A DNA stretch of 64,000 nucleotides from Burkholderia arboris (GCF_902499125.1 NZ_CABVPX010000002.1:62001-126000); one strand, 5' to 3'. Shown: positions 39,494 to 50,267, numbered from the stretch's first letter. Numbers and translations: made by a program. Notes: generated by a model from the sequence alone, not told the origin.

Positions 39494-39536
39494 GCGTTCG
39501 GGGCGGCGCACGCGCATGCCCTGCAGTATCGAGAGA

Positions 39537-39580
39537 CGCCGCGTCACCGGTCATCGGCCGGCCACGCGGCGCTTTCCTTT
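39537..39580 (+). terminator. Terminator-like hairpin after rnr
   Basis: Arms 39537-39544 and 39564-39571 (8 bp, GC-rich) enclose a loop that itself can pair (CCGG/CCGG). CTTTCCTTTT follows. It lies between rnr and rlmB and may separate their expression. Confidence 0.6.
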
Positions 39581-39641
39581 TCCATGGATCGCGGCTGCGC
39601 ACGTCGTGCGGCCGCACGTTTGATCGAAGGTTGTTCCAGTC

Positions 39642-40385
39642 ATGTCACGTCTGAAGGTTCTTTACGGTTTTCATGCGGTGACCGCACGTTTGCGGCACGA
39701 TGCATCGACGGTTGCGGAGGTGCTGTACGACCAGACGCGCCGCGACCGCCGCATGCAGGACTTCCTGCACACCGCGAAGGAAGCGGGCGTGCGGCTGATC
39801 GCGGCCGACGAAACGCGCCTGTGGGGCCTGGCGCACACCGAGCGCCATCAGGGCGTCGTCGCACGCGTCGAGGACGTGCCGCTCGCGCAGAACCTGTCGG
39901 AACTGCTCGACGGCATCCAGGGTCCCGCGCTGCTGCTCGTGCTCGACGGCGTCACCGATCCCCACAACCTCGGCGCATGCCTGCGTGTCGCCGATTCGGC
40001 CGGCGCGCATGCAGTGATCGCGCCGCGCGACCGTGCGGTCGGCCTGAACGCGACCGCGGCCAAGGTCGCGAGCGGCGCAGCCGATACGGTGCCGTACATC
40101 ACGGTGACGAACCTCGCCCGCGCGCTGCGCGAGCTGAAGGAAGCCGGTGTGTGGGTCATCGGCACGTCGGACGAGGCGTCGGCGACGCTCTACGAAACGA
40201 AGCTCGACGGCCCCGTCGCGCTCGTGATGGGTGCGGAAGGCGAAGGCATGCGCCGGCTGACGCGCGATACCTGCGACGAAGTGATGAGCATCCCGATGGC
40301 CGGCAGCGTGGAGAGCCTGAACGTGTCGGTCGCCAGCGGCGTGTGCCTGTACGAAGCCGTGCGCCAGCGGCGCGTGAAGGGCTGA
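39642..40385 (+). CDS. rlmB: 23S rRNA 2'-O-methyltransferase RlmB (SpoU family)
   Basis: A 247-residue SPOUT methyltransferase expected to methylate Gm2251 of 23S rRNA. The N-terminal L30e-like substrate domain (about 1-75) is followed by the knotted catalytic domain with the three SpoU motifs: [27 protein letters not shown] and [15 protein letters not shown]. The length matches the family. Placement after rnr is common in beta-proteobacteria. Confidence 0.95.
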   Translation: MSRLKVLYGFHAVTARLRHDASTVAEVLYDQTRRDRRMQDFLHTAKEAGVRLIAADETRLWGLAHTERHQGVVARVEDVPLAQNLSELLDGIQGPALLLVLDGVTDPHNLGACLRVADSAGAHAVIAPRDRAVGLNATAAKVASGAADTVPYITVTNLARALRELKEAGVWVIGTSDEASATLYETKLDGPVALVMGAEGEGMRRLTRDTCDEVMSIPMAGSVESLNVSVASGVCLYEAVRQRRVKG

Positions 40386-40481
40386 CGCAACCTGTCCCGC
40401 GCGACACGCGCGGGCCTCGATGATCCGAACGACGCGTGCGGCGATGCGATGCCGCACGCGGCTCCCCGGAGCCCGCGACCG

Positions 40482-41354
40482 ATGACCTTGTTTCGAATTG
40501 GCGCGTCGTGCGCCGTGCTGTGCCTGCTGGCGGCCTGTACGTCGCCGTCGCTCGTCGAACGCGGCACCTACTACGCTGACACCGGCCTGCACGCGCGCGG
40601 TGCCGATTCGCGGATCCGCTTTCTCGTGATGCATTACACCGAAAGCGACGAGGCGAAATCGCTGCGCACGCTGACGGGCGATTCGGTCAGCGTGCATTAC
40701 GTCATCCCGCCGCAGCCGCGCACCGAGCGCGGCATGCCCGTTGTCTACCAGCTCGTTCCGGAAGCGCAACGCGCATGGCACGCGGGCGTCAGCGCGTGGC
40801 AGGGCGCGACCGAGCTGAACGCGGTGTCGATCGGCATCGAGAACGTGAACCGCGGCCCGCTCGATCCGCAGAATCGCACGTGGCAGCCCTACCCACCCGG
40901 GCAGGTCGACGCATTGACCCGCCTGTCGAAGGACATCGTCGCGCGCTACCGGATTCCGCCGACGCGAGTGGTCGGGCACAGCGACATCGCGCCGCAACGC
41001 AAGATCGATCCGGGGCCGCTGTTTCCGTGGCATGCGCTCGCGCAGGCCGGTGTCGGTGCGTGGCCGGACGATGCGACCGTGGCTGCGCGGCTCGGTGGTC
41101 GCGATCCGCACGCGCCCGTCGACGTGCGGGAGCTACAGCTCAAGCTCGCGCGCTACGGCTACGACGTGCCGACCGACGGCGTGCTCGACGCACGCACACG
41201 CCACGTGTTCGCGGCGTTCCAGATGCATTTCCGGCCGTCCGACTATGCGGGCAATCCGGACGCGGAAAGCGACGCGATCGCGCAGGCGCTGCTCGACAAG
41301 TACTTTCCCGGCACGCAACCGATGGACAGCGCACCGGCGGCCGGCGCGCCCTGA
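40482..41354 (+). CDS. N-acetylmuramoyl-L-alanine amidase lipoprotein (AmiD-like)
   Basis: A 290-residue lipoprotein (lipobox LLAAC, Cys19). An amidase_2 domain (about 40-190) has zinc-ligand candidates His51 in FLVMHYTES, the His of [10 protein letters not shown] and the [16 protein letters not shown] motif. A C-terminal peptidoglycan-binding domain (about 205-280) contains [16 protein letters not shown]. AmiD-type enzymes sit on the inner face of the outer membrane and cleave the amide bond between MurNAc and the stem peptide during recycling. Confidence 0.9.
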   Translation: MTLFRIGASCAVLCLLAACTSPSLVERGTYYADTGLHARGADSRIRFLVMHYTESDEAKSLRTLTGDSVSVHYVIPPQPRTERGMPVVYQLVPEAQRAWHAGVSAWQGATELNAVSIGIENVNRGPLDPQNRTWQPYPPGQVDALTRLSKDIVARYRIPPTRVVGHSDIAPQRKIDPGPLFPWHALAQAGVGAWPDDATVAARLGGRDPHAPVDVRELQLKLARYGYDVPTDGVLDARTRHVFAAFQMHFRPSDYAGNPDAESDAIAQALLDKYFPGTQPMDSAPAAGAP

Positions 41355-41445
41355 GCGCGCGGCACGTCGCACGCCGAAAAACGCGGGCCGTCCGCCGACT
41401 CCGGTAAACTGGCGGTTTCCCGCAATCCCGCAGCATCATCACTCC

Positions 41446-42141
41446 ATGACTCAAGACGAACTCAAACGCCTCGTCGGCCAGGCCGCCGCCGATTACGTGA
41501 TCCAGAACGTGCCGGAAGGCGCCGTGATCGGTGTCGGCACCGGCTCGACCGCCAACTGCTTCATCGACGCGCTCGCCGTCGTCAAGACGCGCTATCGCGG
41601 CGCCGTGTCGAGCTCGGTGGCCACCACCGAACGTCTGAAATCGCACGGCATCAAGGTGTTCGACCTGAACGAGGTCGACTCGCTGCAGGTGTACGTCGAC
41701 GGCGCCGACGAGATCGACGCGAGCGGCGCGATGATCAAGGGCGGCGGTGGCGCGCTGACGCGCGAGAAGATCGTCGCGTCGGTGGCCGACACGTTCGTCT
41801 GCATCGCCGATGCCAGCAAGCGCGTGCCGGTGCTCGGCGCGTTCCCGCTGCCGATCGAAGTCGTGCCGATGGCGCGCACGGCGATCGGCCGGCGCGTGAC
41901 CGCGCTCGGCGGCGTGCCCGTGCTGCGCGTGACCCAGGACGGCGCACCGTACATCACCGACAACGGCAACGAGATCATCGACGTGAAGGGGCTGCAGATC
42001 GCCGATCCGCGCGGCTTCGAAGCGCAGGTGAACGCATGGCCGGGCGTCGTGACGGTCGGCCTGTTCGCCGAACGTGGTGCGAATCTGTGCTTGCTCGGCA
42101 CGGAAAACGGCGTTGAAACGATCGTCTATCCGGCTGGCTGA
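41446..42141 (+). CDS. rpiA: Ribose-5-phosphate isomerase A
   Basis: A 231-residue enzyme converting ribose 5-phosphate and ribulose 5-phosphate in the pentose phosphate pathway. Active-site blocks [19 protein letters not shown] and [12 protein letters not shown] are intact, including the catalytic Glu of the last motif. The length and start (MTQDELK) match Burkholderia orthologues. A terminator follows 77 bp after the stop. Confidence 0.97.
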   Translation: MTQDELKRLVGQAAADYVIQNVPEGAVIGVGTGSTANCFIDALAVVKTRYRGAVSSSVATTERLKSHGIKVFDLNEVDSLQVYVDGADEIDASGAMIKGGGGALTREKIVASVADTFVCIADASKRVPVLGAFPLPIEVVPMARTAIGRRVTALGGVPVLRVTQDGAPYITDNGNEIIDVKGLQIADPRGFEAQVNAWPGVVTVGLFAERGANLCLLGTENGVETIVYPAG

Positions 42142-42217
42142 ATCTGAATGAGAAGCAGTCCGTAATGGCGTGAAATCGCTTGTAATGGACTGAATGTTTA
42201 AATCTTGTGGAAATCGG

Positions 42218-42256
42218 GGCCCGGCAGGCGCAGCGCGCTTCCCGGGCCTTTTTTTT
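42218..42256 (+). terminator. Rho-independent terminator of rpiA
   Basis: GGCCCGG (42218-42224) pairs with CCGGGCC (42242-42248) around a partly paired loop, followed directly by an eight- or nine-base T-run. Confidence 0.9.
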
Positions 42257-42421
42257 AGCCGTATAAATCACCCCGTCAAAAAGAGGGATAACCCTGTCAG
42301 GTGTTTACCAGATAGCGAAATATCGTCGAACTCATCAACTTATAGATCATAAGAACAGTAGTAACCAGGGCCGGCGGAACTGCGGAGCAGGTGTTCGCAA
42401 ATCGACGCACGGGGAGGTGTC

Positions 42422-43138
42422 ATGGAGCAGGGCAAAGACCGGTCACTGGTCGCCAAAGTGATGGATGGGCTTGTCTCGGGTATCGTCGAAGACAAGTACG
42501 GCGGCATCTTGCCGCCACAGGACGTGCTGTCGAAAGAGTTCGATGTGAGTCGTACGGTGATGCGGGAAGCATTGTCGATGTTGCTTGCGCGCGACATGCT
42601 CGACGTGCGTCCGAAGGTCGGCACGCGTGTGCGGCCGATGCGTGACTGGCGCATGATCGACGAAGATGTCGTGAGCTGGCGATTTCGGGCAAAACCCGAC
42701 CCGCAGTTCATGCGCGACGTCATCGAATTCCGGATGCTGATCGAACCGCGTGCAACCGCGCAGGCGGCGGTGCGTGCGACGGCGACCGACATCGCGGGCA
42801 TTCGCGAAGCGTTCGATGCGTTCAAGGTGCTGCAGCCGGGCGACCCCGGCTACGACACCGCGGACGAGTTGCTGCATACCCGGATCGTCCAGGCGAGCGG
42901 CAACCAGTTCTTCCAGCAGATGGCGGCGATCGTGCGCGGTGCAGTGCGCCTCGTGAATCCGCGCGTCGTGCAGAAGGAAGGCGCGCACGACATCGCGGTG
43001 AAGGCGCATGCGCGTGTCGTCGACGCGATCGAGCGGCGCGACCCGCGTGAAGCCGAAGCGGCATCGCTCGCGCTGATCGATTTCAGCGCCGACGAGATTT
43101 CGCGCGATTTCTCGGTCGACGTGCCGATGCGAGCCTGA
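42422..43138 (+). CDS. GntR-family (FadR/FCD) transcriptional regulator
   Basis: A 238-residue regulator with an N-terminal winged helix (VLSKEFDVSRTVMREALSMLLARDMLDVRPKVGTRV) and a C-terminal FCD effector domain. The FCD domain carries likely metal-binding residues in EFRMLIEPRATAQAA, ELLHTRIVQASGNQFF and VKAHARVVDAIERRD. Such proteins sense sugar acids or other carboxylates. The oxidoreductase gene 101 bp downstream on the same strand is a plausible target or partner. An AT-rich leader with AACTTATAGATCATAAG lies upstream. Confidence 0.88.
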   Translation: MEQGKDRSLVAKVMDGLVSGIVEDKYGGILPPQDVLSKEFDVSRTVMREALSMLLARDMLDVRPKVGTRVRPMRDWRMIDEDVVSWRFRAKPDPQFMRDVIEFRMLIEPRATAQAAVRATATDIAGIREAFDAFKVLQPGDPGYDTADELLHTRIVQASGNQFFQQMAAIVRGAVRLVNPRVVQKEGAHDIAVKAHARVVDAIERRDPREAEAASLALIDFSADEISRDFSVDVPMRA

Positions 43139-43239
43139 CGCGGCACGTGTCGCTCATCCGTGTGCCGCCAGGCCGTTTATCATGACGGCCGGCCGGCAGC
43201 GTGCCGGCCATCGCCATACGACCGACACGGAAGATCAGG

Positions 43240-44226
43240 ATGAACGACAACGACCATCGCCCGGTGCGCTTCGGCATCGTCGGCGCAGGCAGCATTGCGC
43301 GCCGCTTCGCGCAAAGCCTCGCGCACGTGCCGGGCGCCACGCTCGCCGGTGCATGGGCCCGCCGCGCCGACGCCGCGGCCGCCTTTTGCGGGACTTGCGG
43401 CGGCACGCCTGCCGCGAGCCTCGAAGCGCTCCTCGCGAGCGATATCGATGCGGTATACATCGCGACGCTCCATGACAGTCACGCACAGTACACGCTGGCC
43501 GCACTGGCCGCCGGCAAGGCCGTGCTGTGCGAAAAGCCGGCGACGCTGAACGCGGCGCAACTCGACACCGTGCTGCAGGCGGCGCGCGATGCCGGGCTGC
43601 TCTTCATGGAAGCGATGAAGCCGCCGTTCTTCCCGCTGTACCGTCAGTTGCGTGCGCATCTGCATGACGATCCGATCGGCGAGATCCGGCTCGTACGGGC
43701 GGGGTGCGCGTCGTCGTCGGTACCGGAGGATCATGCCGTCTATCGTCTCGATCGCGCGGGCGGCGCGCTGCTCGACATCGGGATCTACGAGACGTTTCTT
43801 GCCGTCGACTGGCTCGGCGCGGCGCTCGACGTGCAGACGCTCGGCCGTGTCGGTACGACGGGTGTCGACCTGTTCGCGAGCCTGAACAGCGTGCATGCGA
43901 ACGGCGGGATCGCGCAGCTCTTTTGCGGGCTCGACGTAATGGGGCGCGGCGACGCGCTGATCGCCGCGGCCGGCGGCCACGTGACGATTCACGAGAAGTG
44001 GTGGAACCCCGCGCGTGCGACGATCCGCTACGCGGACGGACGCACCGTCGAACTCGACGCACCGGTCGACGGCGGCGGGCTGAACTACGAAACCGCGCAT
44101 TTCTGCGACCTGCTGCGCGCGGGCAAGACCGAAAGCCCGATCATGACGCACGACCATTCGCGCCAGATGATCGCGATGACCGATGCGGCGCGAGCCGTGC
44201 TCGGCGTGCGCTATTCGGGCGAGTAA
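43240..44226 (+). CDS. Gfo/Idh/MocA-family NAD(P)-dependent oxidoreductase
   Basis: A 328-residue dehydrogenase with a Rossmann fold (FGIVGAGSIARRFAQ), the CEKPATLN catalytic motif containing the family Lys, and a C-terminal domain with GGALLDIGIYETFLAVDWLG. The family oxidises or reduces sugars and inositols, or trans-dihydrodiols. The substrate is not evident. A linked GntR/FCD regulator suggests an inducible sugar or sugar-acid reaction. Confidence 0.85.
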   Translation: MNDNDHRPVRFGIVGAGSIARRFAQSLAHVPGATLAGAWARRADAAAAFCGTCGGTPAASLEALLASDIDAVYIATLHDSHAQYTLAALAAGKAVLCEKPATLNAAQLDTVLQAARDAGLLFMEAMKPPFFPLYRQLRAHLHDDPIGEIRLVRAGCASSSVPEDHAVYRLDRAGGALLDIGIYETFLAVDWLGAALDVQTLGRVGTTGVDLFASLNSVHANGGIAQLFCGLDVMGRGDALIAAAGGHVTIHEKWWNPARATIRYADGRTVELDAPVDGGGLNYETAHFCDLLRAGKTESPIMTHDHSRQMIAMTDAARAVLGVRYSGE

Positions 44227-44278
44227 GCGGGAAGGAGGAAGCCGGGCGCGCGAGCGCGGCCCGGCGGCACCACGCGGC

Positions 44279-44971
44279 TCAGTGACGCGACGGCAGCGAC
44301 AGGCGCTTTTCGTACCAGCGCTGCACCCACTCGAGGATCTGGCACAGGATCCAGTACACGGCCGCGGCGGCGAGATAGAGCGGCAGCGGCTGATAGGTCG
44401 CCGCGATCACTTCCTGCGCGCTGCGCAGCAGTTCGGTCACGGTGATCACGGACACGAGCGACGTGTCCTTGATCAGGCTGATCAGGCTGTTCGACAGGCT
44501 CGGCACGGCGATGCGCAGCGCCTGCGGGCCGATCACGTAACGCAGCGTCTGCCCCCACGACAGCCCGAGGCTGTAGGCGGCGAGCCATTGGCCGCGCGCG
44601 ATCCCGTTGATCGCGCCGCGCATGCTTTCCGACATGTAAGCCGCGACGTTCGCGGACAGCGCGATGACGCCGGCCGGCGTCGGGTCGAGCGAGATGCCGA
44701 GGCTCGGCAGCCCGTAATAGATGACGAAGATCTGCACGAGCAGCGGCGTGCCGCGCATCAGGCTCACGTATGCGCGCGCGAGCCACGCAAGCGCGTTGAC
44801 CCAGATGCGCTCGAAGCCGTCGAGGGCTTCGCTCTGCCGGATGCCCATCATCGCGAGCACGACGGCGCCAAGCAGGCCGAACACCATCGACAGCACGGCA
44901 AACTTGACGGTCAGCACGGCACCCTGAGCGAGTACCGGCAGCGATTGAACGAGCAGGGACGTTGTCGACAT
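44279..44971 (-). CDS. Amino-acid (cystine-type) ABC transporter permease
   Basis: A 230-residue HisM/TcyL-type permease with about five membrane helices and the family loop MRGTPLLVQIFVIYYGLP and GAINGIARGQWLAAYSLGLS (EAA motif). It lies downstream of the matching binding-protein gene. No ATPase gene is adjacent, so the nucleotide-binding subunit must be encoded elsewhere. Confidence 0.9.
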   Translation of the reverse strand: MSTTSLLVQSLPVLAQGAVLTVKFAVLSMVFGLLGAVVLAMMGIRQSEALDGFERIWVNALAWLARAYVSLMRGTPLLVQIFVIYYGLPSLGISLDPTPAGVIALSANVAAYMSESMRGAINGIARGQWLAAYSLGLSWGQTLRYVIGPQALRIAVPSLSNSLISLIKDTSLVSVITVTELLRSAQEVIAATYQPLPLYLAAAAVYWILCQILEWVQRWYEKRLSLPSRH

Positions 44972-45027
44972 GGAATACGAATCGAATGCGTGCGCGAAAG
45001 CGCAATCATAAACCGGACCAATAAAAC

Positions 45028-45059
45028 AAAGGGCGGCATCGTTGAGGATGCCGCCCTTT
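45028..45059 (-). terminator. Intra-operon hairpin between binding protein and permease
   Basis: A perfect 13-bp stem (45028-45040 with 45047-45059) has a six-base loop, A-rich on one side and T-rich on the other. On the minus strand it follows the binding-protein gene and precedes the permease. It is probably a partial terminator that keeps the binding protein in excess. Confidence 0.8.
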
Positions 45060-45093
45060 CCGGCCCGCCGTCAGGCGGGAAATGCAGGCGTGC

Positions 45094-45888
45094 TTACTTG
45101 ATCGGTTTCGTCACGTCGATGCCGAACCACTTGTCCGAGATCTTCGTGAACGTGCCGTCGGCTTCGAGTTGCGCCATCGCGTCGTCGATCGCCTTCTGGA
45201 ACTTCGGGTTGCCCTTCTTGAACGGGATGCCCGACGGGTTTGCCGAGCCGACGTTCGCGCCCGGGCGCAGCGGCAGTTGAGAGTTCTTCGTCAGGTACGC
45301 GAGCATCAGGCGGTCGTTGAGCGCTGCGTCGAGGCGGCCGGCCGCGAGATCGCGCAGGTACTCGGGCGCACCCGGGTACGTCTTCACGTCGATGCCGGGC
45401 ACCGACTTCGCCATGTCCATGTAGTTCGTGCCGAGCGCGACGCCGAGCTTCTTGCCCTTCAGGTCGTCCAGCGACTTGAACTCACGCGTGTCGTCCTTGC
45501 GCTGGATCAACTGCGCGGACGAGTACGTGTATGCCGGCGAGAAGTCGAGCGTTTCCTTGCGCTTGTCGGTGATGCCGACCTGGTTGGCGATCACGTCGAA
45601 CTTGCCGGCCTGCAGGCCCGCGATGATGCCGCTCCATTCGGTCGTCACGAATTCCGCCTTCACGCCGAGCTTTGCCGCGACAGCCTTCGCGATGTCGACG
45701 TCGAAGCCGACGAGTTCGCCTTGCGGGTTCTTCGAGTTGAACGGGGGGAACGTGCCTTCGAGGCCGATGCGCAGCGTGCCGCGCTGTTTGACCTGGTCGA
45801 GGAGGTCGGCCGCATGCGCGGTCGCGGCGGCGAACGACGTGCCGATCAGGCCGGCGACCAGCAGCTTCTTCAGCAGCGAAAATTTCAT
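45094..45888 (-). CDS. Cystine-type amino-acid ABC binding protein
   Basis: A 264-residue protein with a signal peptide (cut near AHAAD) and an SBP_bac_3 fold: GTLRIGLEGTFPPFNSKN, GFDVDIAKAVAAKLG, ANQVGITDKRKETLDFS. The pattern resembles FliY/TcyJ cystine-binding proteins. It is first in a two-gene unit with the permease. The upstream region has an imperfect palindrome centred near 45948 (GATAGC at 45940-45945, GCTATC at 45952-45957), which could be a regulator site. Confidence 0.9.
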   Translation of the reverse strand: MKFSLLKKLLVAGLIGTSFAAATAHAADLLDQVKQRGTLRIGLEGTFPPFNSKNPQGELVGFDVDIAKAVAAKLGVKAEFVTTEWSGIIAGLQAGKFDVIANQVGITDKRKETLDFSPAYTYSSAQLIQRKDDTREFKSLDDLKGKKLGVALGTNYMDMAKSVPGIDVKTYPGAPEYLRDLAAGRLDAALNDRLMLAYLTKNSQLPLRPGANVGSANPSGIPFKKGNPKFQKAIDDAMAQLEADGTFTKISDKWFGIDVTKPIK

Positions 45889-45939
45889 CGTGTGTGTCCT
45901 TGCCCTGTCCGGGTCAATGATTCTGGTAGTAAGGTCGAT

Positions 45940-45957
45940 GATAGCAAAAACGCTATC
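45940..45957. promoter_or_regulatory. Inverted repeat upstream of the cystine-type binding protein
   Basis: GATAGC and GCTATC arms flank AAAAAC, with a longer imperfect extension (GTCGAT / TCGAC). It lies 52-69 bp upstream of the gene and could be an operator or the pyrD 3' hairpin. It has no T-run, so an operator is slightly more likely. Confidence 0.35.
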
Positions 45958-45988
45958 GACCATTAAATACAGTTTGTTTATGTCTATA

Positions 45989-47026
45989 TTACGCGGTGCG
46001 TTCGCGGGCGATCGCCTTCACGCATTCCGACACGAGCGCCGGGCCGCGGTAGATGAAGCCGGTGTAAAGCTGGACGAGCGCCGCGCCGGCCGCGAGCTTC
46101 GCGCGGGCGTCTTCGCCCGAGAAAATCCCGCCGACGCCGATGATCGGCACGTCGTTGCCGACTTCGGCGTGCAGCTTGCGGATCACTTCATTCGACGCGT
46201 CGAACACGGGGCGGCCCGACAGGCCGCCGGCTTCGTCCGCATGCGGCAGGCCCTGGACGGCCGCGCGCGACAGCGTCGTGTTGGTGGCGATGACCGCTTC
46301 GATCTTGTGGCGCAGCAGCGTGTCGCCGATTTCCTTGACCTGTTCGTCGTCGAGATCGGGCGCGATCTTCAGCGCGAGCGGCACGAGCTTGCCGTGCAGG
46401 TCGGCGAGGCGCTGCTGCTTGTCCTTCAGCGCGGCGAGCAGGGCGTCGAGTTCGCCGGCGCCCTGCAACTGGCGCAGGTTCTTCGTGTTCGGCGACGAAA
46501 TGTTGATCGTCACGTAGCTCGCGAACGGGTACACGCGCTCGAGGCAGTACAGGTAGTCCTCGGCGGCGCGCTCGATCGGCGTGTCGGCGTTCTTGCCGAT
46601 GTTCAGGCCGAGGATGCCGCGATAGCGGGCCGCCTGGACGTTCTTCACGAACTGGTCGACGCCGTGGTTGTTGAAGCCCATCCGGTTGATCAGCGCTTCG
46701 GCCTGCGGCAGGCGGAACATCCGCGGGCGCGGGTTGCCGGGCTGTGCGCGCGGCGTGACCGTGCCGACCTCGATGAAGCCGAAACCGAGCGCCGCCAGGC
46801 CGTCGATGGCCGCGCCGTCCTTGTCGAGGCCGGCCGCGAGGCCGACCGGGTTGCGGAACGTGAGCCCCATCACGGTGCGCGGCGCGTCCGGCACGCGGGC
46901 CGACAGCGCGCAGGCGAGGCCCGTGCGGCCGGCCGCGCCGAGCGCGCGCAGCGTAAGGTGGTGAGCGTCTTCCGCATCCATTTTGAACAGGGATGCGCGG
47001 GCCAGCGGATAGAGGGAACTGAACAC
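45989..47026 (-). CDS. pyrD: Quinone-dependent dihydroorotate dehydrogenase (class 2)
   Basis: A 345-residue membrane-associated flavoenzyme of pyrimidine synthesis. Key parts are the N-terminal quinone-tunnel helices ([15 protein letters not shown]), FMN-binding [13 protein letters not shown], the catalytic-Ser segment [10 protein letters not shown], and [13 protein letters not shown]. The GTG at 47026 gives exactly the 345 residues usual in Burkholderia. A TTG at 47059 would add 11 residues, and neither has a clear Shine-Dalgarno sequence. Confidence 0.95.
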   Translation of the reverse strand: MFSSLYPLARASLFKMDAEDAHHLTLRALGAAGRTGLACALSARVPDAPRTVMGLTFRNPVGLAAGLDKDGAAIDGLAALGFGFIEVGTVTPRAQPGNPRPRMFRLPQAEALINRMGFNNHGVDQFVKNVQAARYRGILGLNIGKNADTPIERAAEDYLYCLERVYPFASYVTINISSPNTKNLRQLQGAGELDALLAALKDKQQRLADLHGKLVPLALKIAPDLDDEQVKEIGDTLLRHKIEAVIATNTTLSRAAVQGLPHADEAGGLSGRPVFDASNEVIRKLHAEVGNDVPIIGVGGIFSGEDARAKLAAGAALVQLYTGFIYRGPALVSECVKAIARERTA

Positions 47027-47124
47027 GGGAATTGGGCGGACGGCCGGAATGAATGACAACCCGCTATTTTACCGGGAGTTGGGCGGCAGGGGCGTGCTTC
47101 GCTTCGTAGCCGCCGCGGCGTGCA

Positions 47125-47955
47125 TCAACCGGAGCCGGAATGCCCGCCGGGCAGCGGCGCGCGGGCCAGCGCCGCGTCGACGGGCGGCAGGTCGATGCGG
47201 TCCGGATCGAGCGTCTTCCAGCGGCCGTCGATCAGCCCCTCGAGCGGATGGAAGTTCGCCTTGTAGGCCATCTTCGGGCTCTCGCGGATCCAGTAGCCGA
47301 GGTACACGTACGGCAGGCCGAGGCTTCTCGCCTGTTCGATCTGCCACAGGATGTTGTAGGTGCCGTAACTCGTGTGCTGGTCGTCGGGCTCGAAGAACGT
47401 GTAGACCGACGACAGCCCGTCGCCGAGGATGTCGATCATGCTGACCATGCGCAGCTTGCCGGGCTCGCCGCCCGGCGCGTCGAGGTCGCGGAATTCGACG
47501 AGACGCGAGTTGATCCGGCTCTGCAGCAGGAACTGCTCGTACTGGTCGCGGCTGTCGCGATCCATGCCGCCGCCCGCGTGGCGCGCGGACTGGTAGCGCA
47601 TGTAGAGCGCATAGTGCTCTTCGTCGTAGTGCAGCGGCGAAACCGTCGCAATCAGCGCGCGGTGCCGTTTCCACATCCTGCGCTGGGTGCGTGACGGCAC
47701 GAACTCGCCGACGGGCACGCGCACCGGCACGCATGCGCGGCAGCCGTCGCAGTACGGACGGTACGTGAAGACCCCCGAGCGGCGGAAGCCGGCCTTCACG
47801 AGTTCGGTGTAGATGTCGGAATTGATCAGGTGGCTCGGCGTCGCGACTTGCGAGCGCGCGATGCGGCCGTCCAGATAGCTGCACGGATAGGGCGCCGTTG
47901 CATAGAATTGCAGCGCCGAAAGCGGTGAAAGCGGCAGCTCAGTCGGGTGAGTCAT
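47125..47955 (-). CDS. bpt: Aspartate/glutamate leucyltransferase (Bpt)
   Basis: A 276-residue N-end-rule enzyme that transfers leucine from Leu-tRNA to proteins beginning with Asp or Glu, marking them for ClpS/ClpAP. The N-terminal ATE_N domain has [17 protein letters not shown] and the paired cysteines [13 protein letters not shown]. The C-terminal domain contains [21 protein letters not shown]. It is followed downstream by pyrD and preceded by aat, 33 bp away. Confidence 0.95.
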   Translation of the reverse strand: MTHPTELPLSPLSALQFYATAPYPCSYLDGRIARSQVATPSHLINSDIYTELVKAGFRRSGVFTYRPYCDGCRACVPVRVPVGEFVPSRTQRRMWKRHRALIATVSPLHYDEEHYALYMRYQSARHAGGGMDRDSRDQYEQFLLQSRINSRLVEFRDLDAPGGEPGKLRMVSMIDILGDGLSSVYTFFEPDDQHTSYGTYNILWQIEQARSLGLPYVYLGYWIRESPKMAYKANFHPLEGLIDGRWKTLDPDRIDLPPVDAALARAPLPGGHSGSG

Positions 47956-47988
47956 GGGCAGCTCTCGATGCAGGGAAGGAGTGCCGCG

Positions 47989-48753
47989 CTAGCGCTCGGT
48001 CCCGGAGGGCGCCGCCGTTTCGGCGGGGCCCGTCAGCGCGGTGAGCACGCGCTTGTCGAACTGCCACGGAATCGGCGGTTCGGCTACCGCGCTGCGCACG
48101 TGAGCGACAAAGGCCTTGCGTGCGATCTCGCGGCCGCCGAGCGACGCTAGATGCGACGTATTCTGCTGGCAGTCTATCATCTCCAGCCCCTGCCCGCGAA
48201 GGTGCGCGATGAGCGTGGCCAGCGCGATTTTCGAGGCGTCGGTCGCGTCCGCATACATCGACTCGCCGAAAAACATCCGCCCGAACGACACGCCGTACAG
48301 GCCGCCGACGCGACGCCCGTCATGCCACGTCTCGATGCTGTGCGCGTTGCCGGAGCGGTAGAGCGACGTATAGGCGTCGATGATCTCGGCGGTGATCCAT
48401 GTGCCGCGCTGCCCGCGCCGCGGCGCCTGCGCACAGGCGCGCATCACGCCGGCAAAGTCGTAATCGACGCGTACTTCCCATTCGGGCTGGCGCAGCACGC
48501 GCTTCAGCGTCTTGCGCAGCGAAGGCGACACCTTGAATTCGGCCGGCACGAGGATCATGCGCGGGTCGGGGCTCCACCACAGCACCGGCTGGCCGTCCGA
48601 GTACCACGGGAAAATGCCGCGCAGGTATGCGTCGATGAGGCGCGACGGCAGCAGGTCGGCGCTCGCGGCGAGCAGCCCGGGCGCGCCGGTCGCGGGACCG
48701 AGCGCGCGTTCGATGGACGGAAACGGATCGTCCGGGCCGAGCCAGGGGACCAT
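47989..48753 (-). CDS. aat: Leucyl/phenylalanyl-tRNA-protein transferase
   Basis: A 254-residue enzyme that adds Leu or Phe to proteins with N-terminal Lys or Arg. The family motif [20 protein letters not shown] and [18 protein letters not shown] are intact. The start at 48753 (MVPWLGPDD) fits the family. Together with bpt it encodes both arms of the bacterial N-end-rule pathway in one operon, behind the Nudix gene (11 bp gap). Confidence 0.96.
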   Translation of the reverse strand: MVPWLGPDDPFPSIERALGPATGAPGLLAASADLLPSRLIDAYLRGIFPWYSDGQPVLWWSPDPRMILVPAEFKVSPSLRKTLKRVLRQPEWEVRVDYDFAGVMRACAQAPRRGQRGTWITAEIIDAYTSLYRSGNAHSIETWHDGRRVGGLYGVSFGRMFFGESMYADATDASKIALATLIAHLRGQGLEMIDCQQNTSHLASLGGREIARKAFVAHVRSAVAEPPIPWQFDKRVLTALTGPAETAAPSGTER

Positions 48754-48764
48754 GGGGCGGGGGC

Positions 48765-49310
48765 TCAGCCGTTGCGCAGCGAGCGGAAGATATCGCCGGT
48801 GTGCACGCCGTAGTCGCCCGCGGCGCGATCGGCGAAGAAGAATCGCAGGGTCTGGCTGACGGTCGGGAACGCAATCTCGTCCCACGGGATGTCGGCTTCG
48901 TCGAACAGCTTCACCTCGAGGCTTTCCTCGCCGGCTTCGAACGCTGGATCGGTGAGCCGTGCGAGGTAGAACAGGTGGACCTGGTGCACGTGCGGCACGT
49001 TGAGCAGCGTGAACAGGTTCTGCACTTCGACGCGCGCGCCGGCTTCCTCGAGCGTTTCGCGTGCGGCGGCTTCCGCCGTCGTCTCGCCCATTTCCATGAA
49101 ACCTGCCGGCAGGGTCCAGAACCCGTAGCGCGGTTCGATCGCGCGGCGGCACAGCAGGATCTGGTCGCCCCAGACCGGGACCGTGCCGACCACGTTGCGC
49201 GGATTCTGATAGTGGATCGTGCCGCAGTGATCGCAGACGAAGCGCTCGCGGTTGTCGCCCGGAGGAATGCGCGCGATGACTTCGTGACCGCAGACGGAGC
49301 AGAATTTCAT
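48765..49310 (-). CDS. Nudix hydrolase with zinc ribbon
   Basis: A 181-residue hydrolase. Four cysteines (Cys4, Cys7, Cys26, Cys29) form an N-terminal zinc ribbon like that of NudC-type proteins. The Nudix box starts at Gly70 and fits GX5EX7REUXEEXGU exactly (Glu76, Arg84, Glu85, Glu88, Glu89). The substrate is probably a nucleotide diphosphate such as an NADH- or ADP-ribose-like compound, but this is not certain. It is first gene of the Nudix-aat-bpt group. Confidence 0.9.
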   Translation of the reverse strand: MKFCSVCGHEVIARIPPGDNRERFVCDHCGTIHYQNPRNVVGTVPVWGDQILLCRRAIEPRYGFWTLPAGFMEMGETTAEAAARETLEEAGARVEVQNLFTLLNVPHVHQVHLFYLARLTDPAFEAGEESLEVKLFDEADIPWDEIAFPTVSQTLRFFFADRAAGDYGVHTGDIFRSLRNG

Positions 49311-49449
49311 GTCGAGTGGAAGGGACGAGGTGATGCGAGTGTATCACCGGGGCGCGGCATTCTTGAACGCCAGCGCATGCAGGCGGCACGACGTGCGAAG
49401 CGGAGGTGCGCATGCGCGAAGAGGGCGCGGCGCTCGGGCGCGGAAAAAC

Positions 49450-49478
49450 AAAAAGCCCGGCGCTGAGCCGGGCTTTTT
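49450..49478 (-). terminator. Terminator of tRNA-fMet
   Basis: AGCCCGGC and GCCGGGCT arms with A- and T-runs lie about 18 bp past the tRNA on the minus strand. Confidence 0.88.
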
Positions 49479-49495
49479 GCGTAATTCTGGACGGT

Positions 49496-49572
<77 letters not shown>

Positions 49573-49769
49573 TCCGTCGAAGAAATGAATTATATGGGTT
49601 ATCCCGAATGCGTGCAAGCGCTTTCTGACAATTTCTTGTCGCTGCTTGTGGGGCCGGTACGGCGGGTACGTGCGCTAGAATCAAGCGGTTTGTTTCGTCT
49701 CCTATTCAGCGGGGCCATGCGCGATCGCGTCGGCCCCGTTGCGACTCTCATCACTGCATCGACGGATTC

Positions 49770-50267
49770 ATGGACATCGCTCACGATCTGCAATCGATCG
49801 GCGCGCAGGAACAGGCGCTCGTGTTTCCCCATTTCGACCCGGCCCGCGCATGGGCGCTCGGCAACCGGATGCATGCGCTCGCGACGTCGCGCGGCCATGC
49901 GGTCGCGATCGACATCGTCACGTTCGGCCAGCCGCTGTTCTACGCGGCGCTCGCCGGCGCGACGCCCGACAATGCCGACTGGGTGCGCCGCAAGCGCAAC
50001 GTCGTCGCGCATTTCCGCCGCAGCTCGTATGCGATCGGCCTGCGCATGCAGCAGGCCGGCGCTACGCTCGCCGACAAGCACGGGTTGCCGATCGCCGAAT
50101 ATGCGCCGCATGGCGGCTCGTTTCCGCTGACCGTCGCCGGCGCCGGCGTGATCGGCTCGATCACAGCGTCGGGGCTGCCGCAGCGCGCGGATCACGAATT
50201 CGTCGTCGAGGCGTTGTGTGCGGAACTCGGCCACGACTATGCCGTACTGTCTCTCGCCAGGAGCTGA
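49770..50267 (+). CDS. UPF0303 / heme-degrading-domain (HbpS-like) protein
   Basis: A 165-residue protein of the GlcG/HbpS fold in the UPF0303 group (YBR137W-like). Conserved blocks are [39 protein letters not shown] and [26 protein letters not shown]. Relatives bind heme or oxygen-responsive ligands, but the function of this group is not settled. It is 3 bp upstream of an SMR exporter gene and most likely co-transcribed with it. Confidence 0.85.
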   Translation: MDIAHDLQSIGAQEQALVFPHFDPARAWALGNRMHALATSRGHAVAIDIVTFGQPLFYAALAGATPDNADWVRRKRNVVAHFRRSSYAIGLRMQQAGATLADKHGLPIAEYAPHGGSFPLTVAGAGVIGSITASGLPQRADHEFVVEALCAELGHDYAVLSLARS